From Candidatus Eiseniibacteriota bacterium (GTDB lineage Bacteria > Eisenbacteria > RBG-16-71-46): a stretch of DNA of 8,187 nucleotides. Shown here in pieces: positions 5,958-8,187 of the stretch (within the stretch, counting starts at the first letter, position 1; the number at the start of each line of letters is the position of its first letter). The translations under genes and the position numbers were made by a program. The stretch covers positions 1 through 8,187 of the forward strand of contig CAIXRL010000592.1 of NCBI GenBank assembly GCA_903921835.1, in the 5' to 3' direction. The notes under the pieces were generated by a model that saw only the letters and a list, made by a program, of their open reading frames with translations, was not told the origin of the DNA and made no database searches.

Positions 5958-7958
5958 TCAGGCGGCGCGGGCGACGACCGCGCCGGCGGCCAGCCGGGCC
6001 CGGATGTCCGCGATCCGCTCGCGGCAGACCTTCCCCACCGTCGCGGCGCCGTACTCGTGCGTCATCCGCTCGTGGGCCCTCGCCACCTTCTGCTCCCGTC
6101 CCGTGCCGGCGCGCACCTCGCGCATGCGCTCGGCGGCGTGGTCGAGATCGGGCTCGGCCCACTCCTGGCCCGGATCGTCGTAGACGAATTCCTCGGCCGT
6201 CACCGGGATCCGCGAGCAGCGCACCGGCCAGGACGTCTCCTCGGTCGTGAAGACCGCGTTGCCCGAGTCGGCGGTCGCGATCACCGGCACGCGCAGCGCC
6301 ATCGCCTCCGCCATGCCGAGCCCGAAGCCCTCCGAGCGCTGCAGGCCGACGTAGGCGTCGCAGACGGCGATCAGGGCGTGGACCTCGTTGCTGGTGAAGG
6401 GCTCGTCGATCACCACGATGCGGTGGTCGGCCGCCACGCGGCGCCGGATCTCGGCGTAGAGCCGCCGGTCGAGCCGGCCGAGTGCACCGGTGTTGTGCGT
6501 CTTGATCACGAGCCGCACGTCGTCCTCGCGCGGGAACGCCCGCTGGAAGGCCTCGACCGCGCCGAGCGGGTTCTTGCGCGTGAAGCGCGAGGCGCCGTCG
6601 AACGTGAAGACGAACGTGAACGCCTCCTCCGGCAGCTCGAAGTAGCGGCGCGACGCCCAGCCGACGTCCGCGATCCGGGGCACGGCCATCCCGACGACGT
6701 GGACCGGCTTGTCCGTCACCGCGGCGAACACGTCACGCAGGTAGGGCGTCGCGACCCACACCTCGTCGAGCAGGTCGGCGCCGAGCCGATGCGCGAAGCA
6801 GGCCTTCGACGTCTCCCACCAGAACATGCCCACGTTGTAGCGCCCCTCGAACTGCTCGAGCCCGAAGCCGGAGATGTTCTCGATGAAGACATCGGGATTG
6901 AAGTGGATGACGTTGATGTCGCCCCGGATCCGGTCGACGAATCCCTCGCCCGGCGCCTCGGCGTTGCTGCCCCATGACGCCCGCAGGTTCAGCACCTCGA
7001 AGGGGACGGATGCCGCGCGGAGCGCATCGACGCAGGCGCGCGACGCCGCGCCGAGTCCCGAGCCGTGTCCCAGCGGCCCGACCACGGTGACGATCTCCGC
7101 CGGCTTCGCGCCCCCCGCCGGCACGATCGCCACCGCGGTGGCGGGAGCCCCGGCGTGTGCCTCGCGGATCGCCCCGGGCAGCGTCATCCTCGCGAGGAGC
7201 GGCCGGAACTGCTGCGCGAGCTGCGTCGCCACGTCGGGGCGCGCGAGATCCTGCTCGGTCACCATCCCCCGCTCGACGGCGAGGTGATGCATGAGGCCAG
7301 TCATGCGGATGCGCGATCCCCGCAGGGCGAGCGGCGTGGACAGGTACGCGACCTGTTCCGGCGACAGCGCGTAGGCGGGCAGCCGGCCGTTCTCGATGTC
7401 GGCGAGCATGCCGAGCAGCAGCTGGCTGTAGTCGGCGAAGCTCGCCACGTCGAGCCGTCGGCCACTCGTGTTGCGCGCCACGTGCATCATGGCCCGCGTG
7501 AGGCCGACGCGCGAGGGCGAGCGCACGCCCGGCGCGCTCTCCCAGAGCACGCGGCGCGGAGCGTCCCCGACGATCACCTCGGGCCAGCGCAGCGCGGACT
7601 GCACCGAGAGCGCGAGGTGGCACAGGCAGGCCTTGTAGTCGCGCTCGACGCGGAGGTCGTACCGCCGCCGCAGGTCCGGCGCGAACTCGCGCATGAGCGC
7701 GGCCAGCCGGGGCACGGGGCCAAACCCGCGCGAGCGCTCATCGGGACCGTTGAGCCACTCGACCAGTGCGTCGCTCGCGTGGATGCGTGCGCGACCCCCG
7801 GGGTCCTTCGCCGTCCGCGTGAGGTAGTCGTACACCGCGCGCCGCTGCTCCTCCTCCGTCGCGGGAGCGCGCCGGTGGCGGAAGGTCCAGCACTGGAGCA
7901 CGTGGCGGTGGAGATGCGGCGGAAACGGCGGGAACCCCGCCAGGATCTTCTCGAGCAT
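5958..7958 (-). CDS. GT4-family glycosyltransferase with a large uncharacterised N-terminal region
   Basis: 666 residues. From about 287 to 660 this is a GT-B, GT4-type glycosyltransferase: EIVTVVGPLGHGSGLGAASRACVDAL (288-313, glycine-rich acceptor-side loop), INVIHFNPDVF (348-358), GRYNVGMFWWETS (372-384), DEVWVATPYLRDVF (398-411), FVFTFDGASRFTRKNPLGAVEAF (449-471) and RSEGFGLGMAEAMA (541-554). The last carries the EX7E motif with E543 and E551, the donor-phosphate site of retaining GT4 enzymes. Residues 1-260 are mainly helical, with WTFRHRR (24-30), DYKACLCHLALSVQSALRW (107-125) and YSQLLLGMLADIENGRLPAYALSPEQ (177-202). I recognise no family for this part; it may bind the acceptor. The ATG at 7958 is chosen because GGGGAG lies four bases before it; the ATG at 7970 lacks such a site. 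No signal peptide or membrane helix is seen, so it is probably cytoplasmic. Confidence 0.87.
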   Translation of the reverse strand: MLEKILAGFPPFPPHLHRHVLQCWTFRHRRAPATEEEQRRAVYDYLTRTAKDPGGRARIHASDALVEWLNGPDERSRGFGPVPRLAALMREFAPDLRRRYDLRVERDYKACLCHLALSVQSALRWPEVIVGDAPRRVLWESAPGVRSPSRVGLTRAMMHVARNTSGRRLDVASFADYSQLLLGMLADIENGRLPAYALSPEQVAYLSTPLALRGSRIRMTGLMHHLAVERGMVTEQDLARPDVATQLAQQFRPLLARMTLPGAIREAHAGAPATAVAIVPAGGAKPAEIVTVVGPLGHGSGLGAASRACVDALRAASVPFEVLNLRASWGSNAEAPGEGFVDRIRGDINVIHFNPDVFIENISGFGLEQFEGRYNVGMFWWETSKACFAHRLGADLLDEVWVATPYLRDVFAAVTDKPVHVVGMAVPRIADVGWASRRYFELPEEAFTFVFTFDGASRFTRKNPLGAVEAFQRAFPREDDVRLVIKTHNTGALGRLDRRLYAEIRRRVAADHRIVVIDEPFTSNEVHALIAVCDAYVGLQRSEGFGLGMAEAMALRVPVIATADSGNAVFTTEETSWPVRCSRIPVTAEEFVYDDPGQEWAEPDLDHAAERMREVRAGTGREQKVARAHERMTHEYGAATVGKVCRERIADIRARLAAGAVVARAA

Positions 7959-7962
7959 CGGT

Positions 7963-7968
7963 CTCCCC
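7963..7968 (-). promoter_or_regulatory. Ribosome binding site that fixes the start of the 666-residue GT4 protein
   Basis: Read leftward, GGGGAG is followed by ACCG and the ATG at 7958-7956. It overlaps the in-frame ATG at 7970-7968, which has no purine-rich site of its own, so the downstream ATG is preferred. Confidence 0.6.
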
Positions 7969-8007
7969 ATCGGGTCGGCGGCTCGCCGGGCGACCGGGCG
8001 GCCGGGC

Positions 8008-8027
8008 CGGACCAGACATGTGGTCCG
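8008..8027. repeat. Inverted repeat in the leader of the 666-residue GT4 gene
   Basis: CGGACCA (8008-8014) and TGGTCCG (8021-8027) flank a six-base GACATG spacer. It lies 50 bp upstream of the ATG and inside the leader predicted from the sigma-54-like site at 8060-8075. The arms share CGGACC/GGTCCG with the intercistronic hairpin at 2974-3001. No T-run follows. It could be a repressor operator or an mRNA hairpin; function is unknown. Confidence 0.35.
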
Positions 8028-8059
8028 CGCGCCGGGCGCACGTCCCACGCGATGCGAAG

Positions 8060-8075
8060 AGCAAGACGGATGCCC
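8060..8075 (-). promoter_or_regulatory. Sigma-54-like -24/-12 promoter upstream of the 666-residue GT4 gene
   Basis: Read leftward the sequence is GGGCATCCGTCTTGCT. It has the invariant GG and GC exactly 10 bases apart, a TTGCT -12 box, and matches the RpoN consensus at 9 of 12 defined positions; mismatches are at the first, sixth and seventh bases. The predicted transcription start is near 8049, giving a leader of about 91 nt. A GC-rich inverted repeat (CCGGGG/CCCCGG, 8143-8161) is centred about 103 bp upstream of that start. No gene is evident from 8076 to the window edge. The match is by eye. Confidence 0.42.
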
Positions 8076-8187
8076 AGCGCGGCCTCGCGCGGCCTCCGCC
8101 GCCAACCCGCCTCGACGCAGCGATTTCGGCCACGACGCGCGGCCGGGGAGCGCGGCCCCGGGCCAGGGACATGCGGCAGGAACTGCC

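Noticed and set aside
3961..6162. Minus-strand extension of the fkbM-type frame far upstream of 3960
   Set aside because: It crosses noncoding DNA and runs antisense to the TPR-GT9 gene. Homology-like sequence begins only at the ATG at 3960.
5325..6977. A 550-codon plus-strand frame crossing the convergent gene junction
   Set aside because: It overlaps the TPR-GT9 gene in another frame, runs through the terminator hairpin and is antisense to the GT4 gene. Low-complexity Arg-rich translation.
7738..8172. Minus-strand frame of 144 codons at the right edge, possible upstream gene
   Set aside because: Most of its length overlaps the GT4 gene in another frame and the rest is Arg/Gly/Ala-rich without motifs. 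No convincing ribosome binding site.
1..8187. CRISPR array, tRNA or rRNA gene, insertion sequence or attachment site
   Set aside because: No regularly spaced direct repeats, no tRNA-like cloverleaf, no transposase or integrase motifs and no paired terminal repeats were seen on either strand.

Overview
The window is about 8.2 kb of very GC-rich bacterial DNA. Long open frames appear in several frames at once, but only five reading frames look like protein. All five encode glycan-building or glycan-modifying enzymes: three glycosyltransferases, one FkbM-type methyltransferase, and one very large multidomain protein that combines a methyltransferase-like domain with two glycosyltransferase-like domains. 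The sequence alone does not fix the organism. The base composition and domain mixture would suit an uncultivated soil or sediment bacterium (for example Myxococcota-, Gemmatimonadota- or Rokubacteria-like), but that is a guess. There are no RNA genes, CRISPR arrays, insertion sequences or integrase genes that I can see.

Layout. Positions 1-3960 hold a leftward gene set: FkbM methyltransferase (3960-3031), an 840-residue multidomain glycosyltransferase (2956-434, GTG start) and the N-terminal 131 residues of a GT4-type glycosyltransferase (393-1, cut by the window edge). Gaps of 74 and 40 bp suggest one operon. Positions 3961-4593 are a 633-bp noncoding interval upstream of two divergent genes, rich in inverted repeats. 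A rightward TPR plus GT9-like glycosyltransferase follows (4594-5886). A strong 15-bp-stem hairpin (5906-5939) lies in the 71-bp gap before the convergent leftward gene for a 666-residue protein (7958-5958), which has an uncharacterised N-terminal region of about 260 residues and a GT4 domain. Positions 7959-8187 are noncoding as far as I can see.

The most interesting signal is regulatory. Two sequences with the sigma-54 (RpoN) -24/-12 pattern and the correct GG-N10-GC spacing lie upstream of two different glycosyltransferase genes: 4157-4172 (rightward, before the TPR-GT9 gene) and 8060-8075 (leftward, before the 666-residue gene). A perfect 10-bp-arm dyad (4062-4085) is centred about 109 bp upstream of the predicted start of the first, where an activator for sigma-54 would bind. 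A sigma-54-controlled set of glycosyltransferases plus an FkbM methyltransferase would fit glycosylation of a flagellar or other surface protein, or a regulated surface polysaccharide. No flagellin or other acceptor is inside the window, so this remains a hypothesis.

A plausible division of labour, inferred from family knowledge: the GT4 and GT2/GT9-type enzymes add sugars in sequence, the TPR protein recognises a protein or glycan acceptor, and FkbM O-methylates a sugar. None of the substrates can be read from the sequence.
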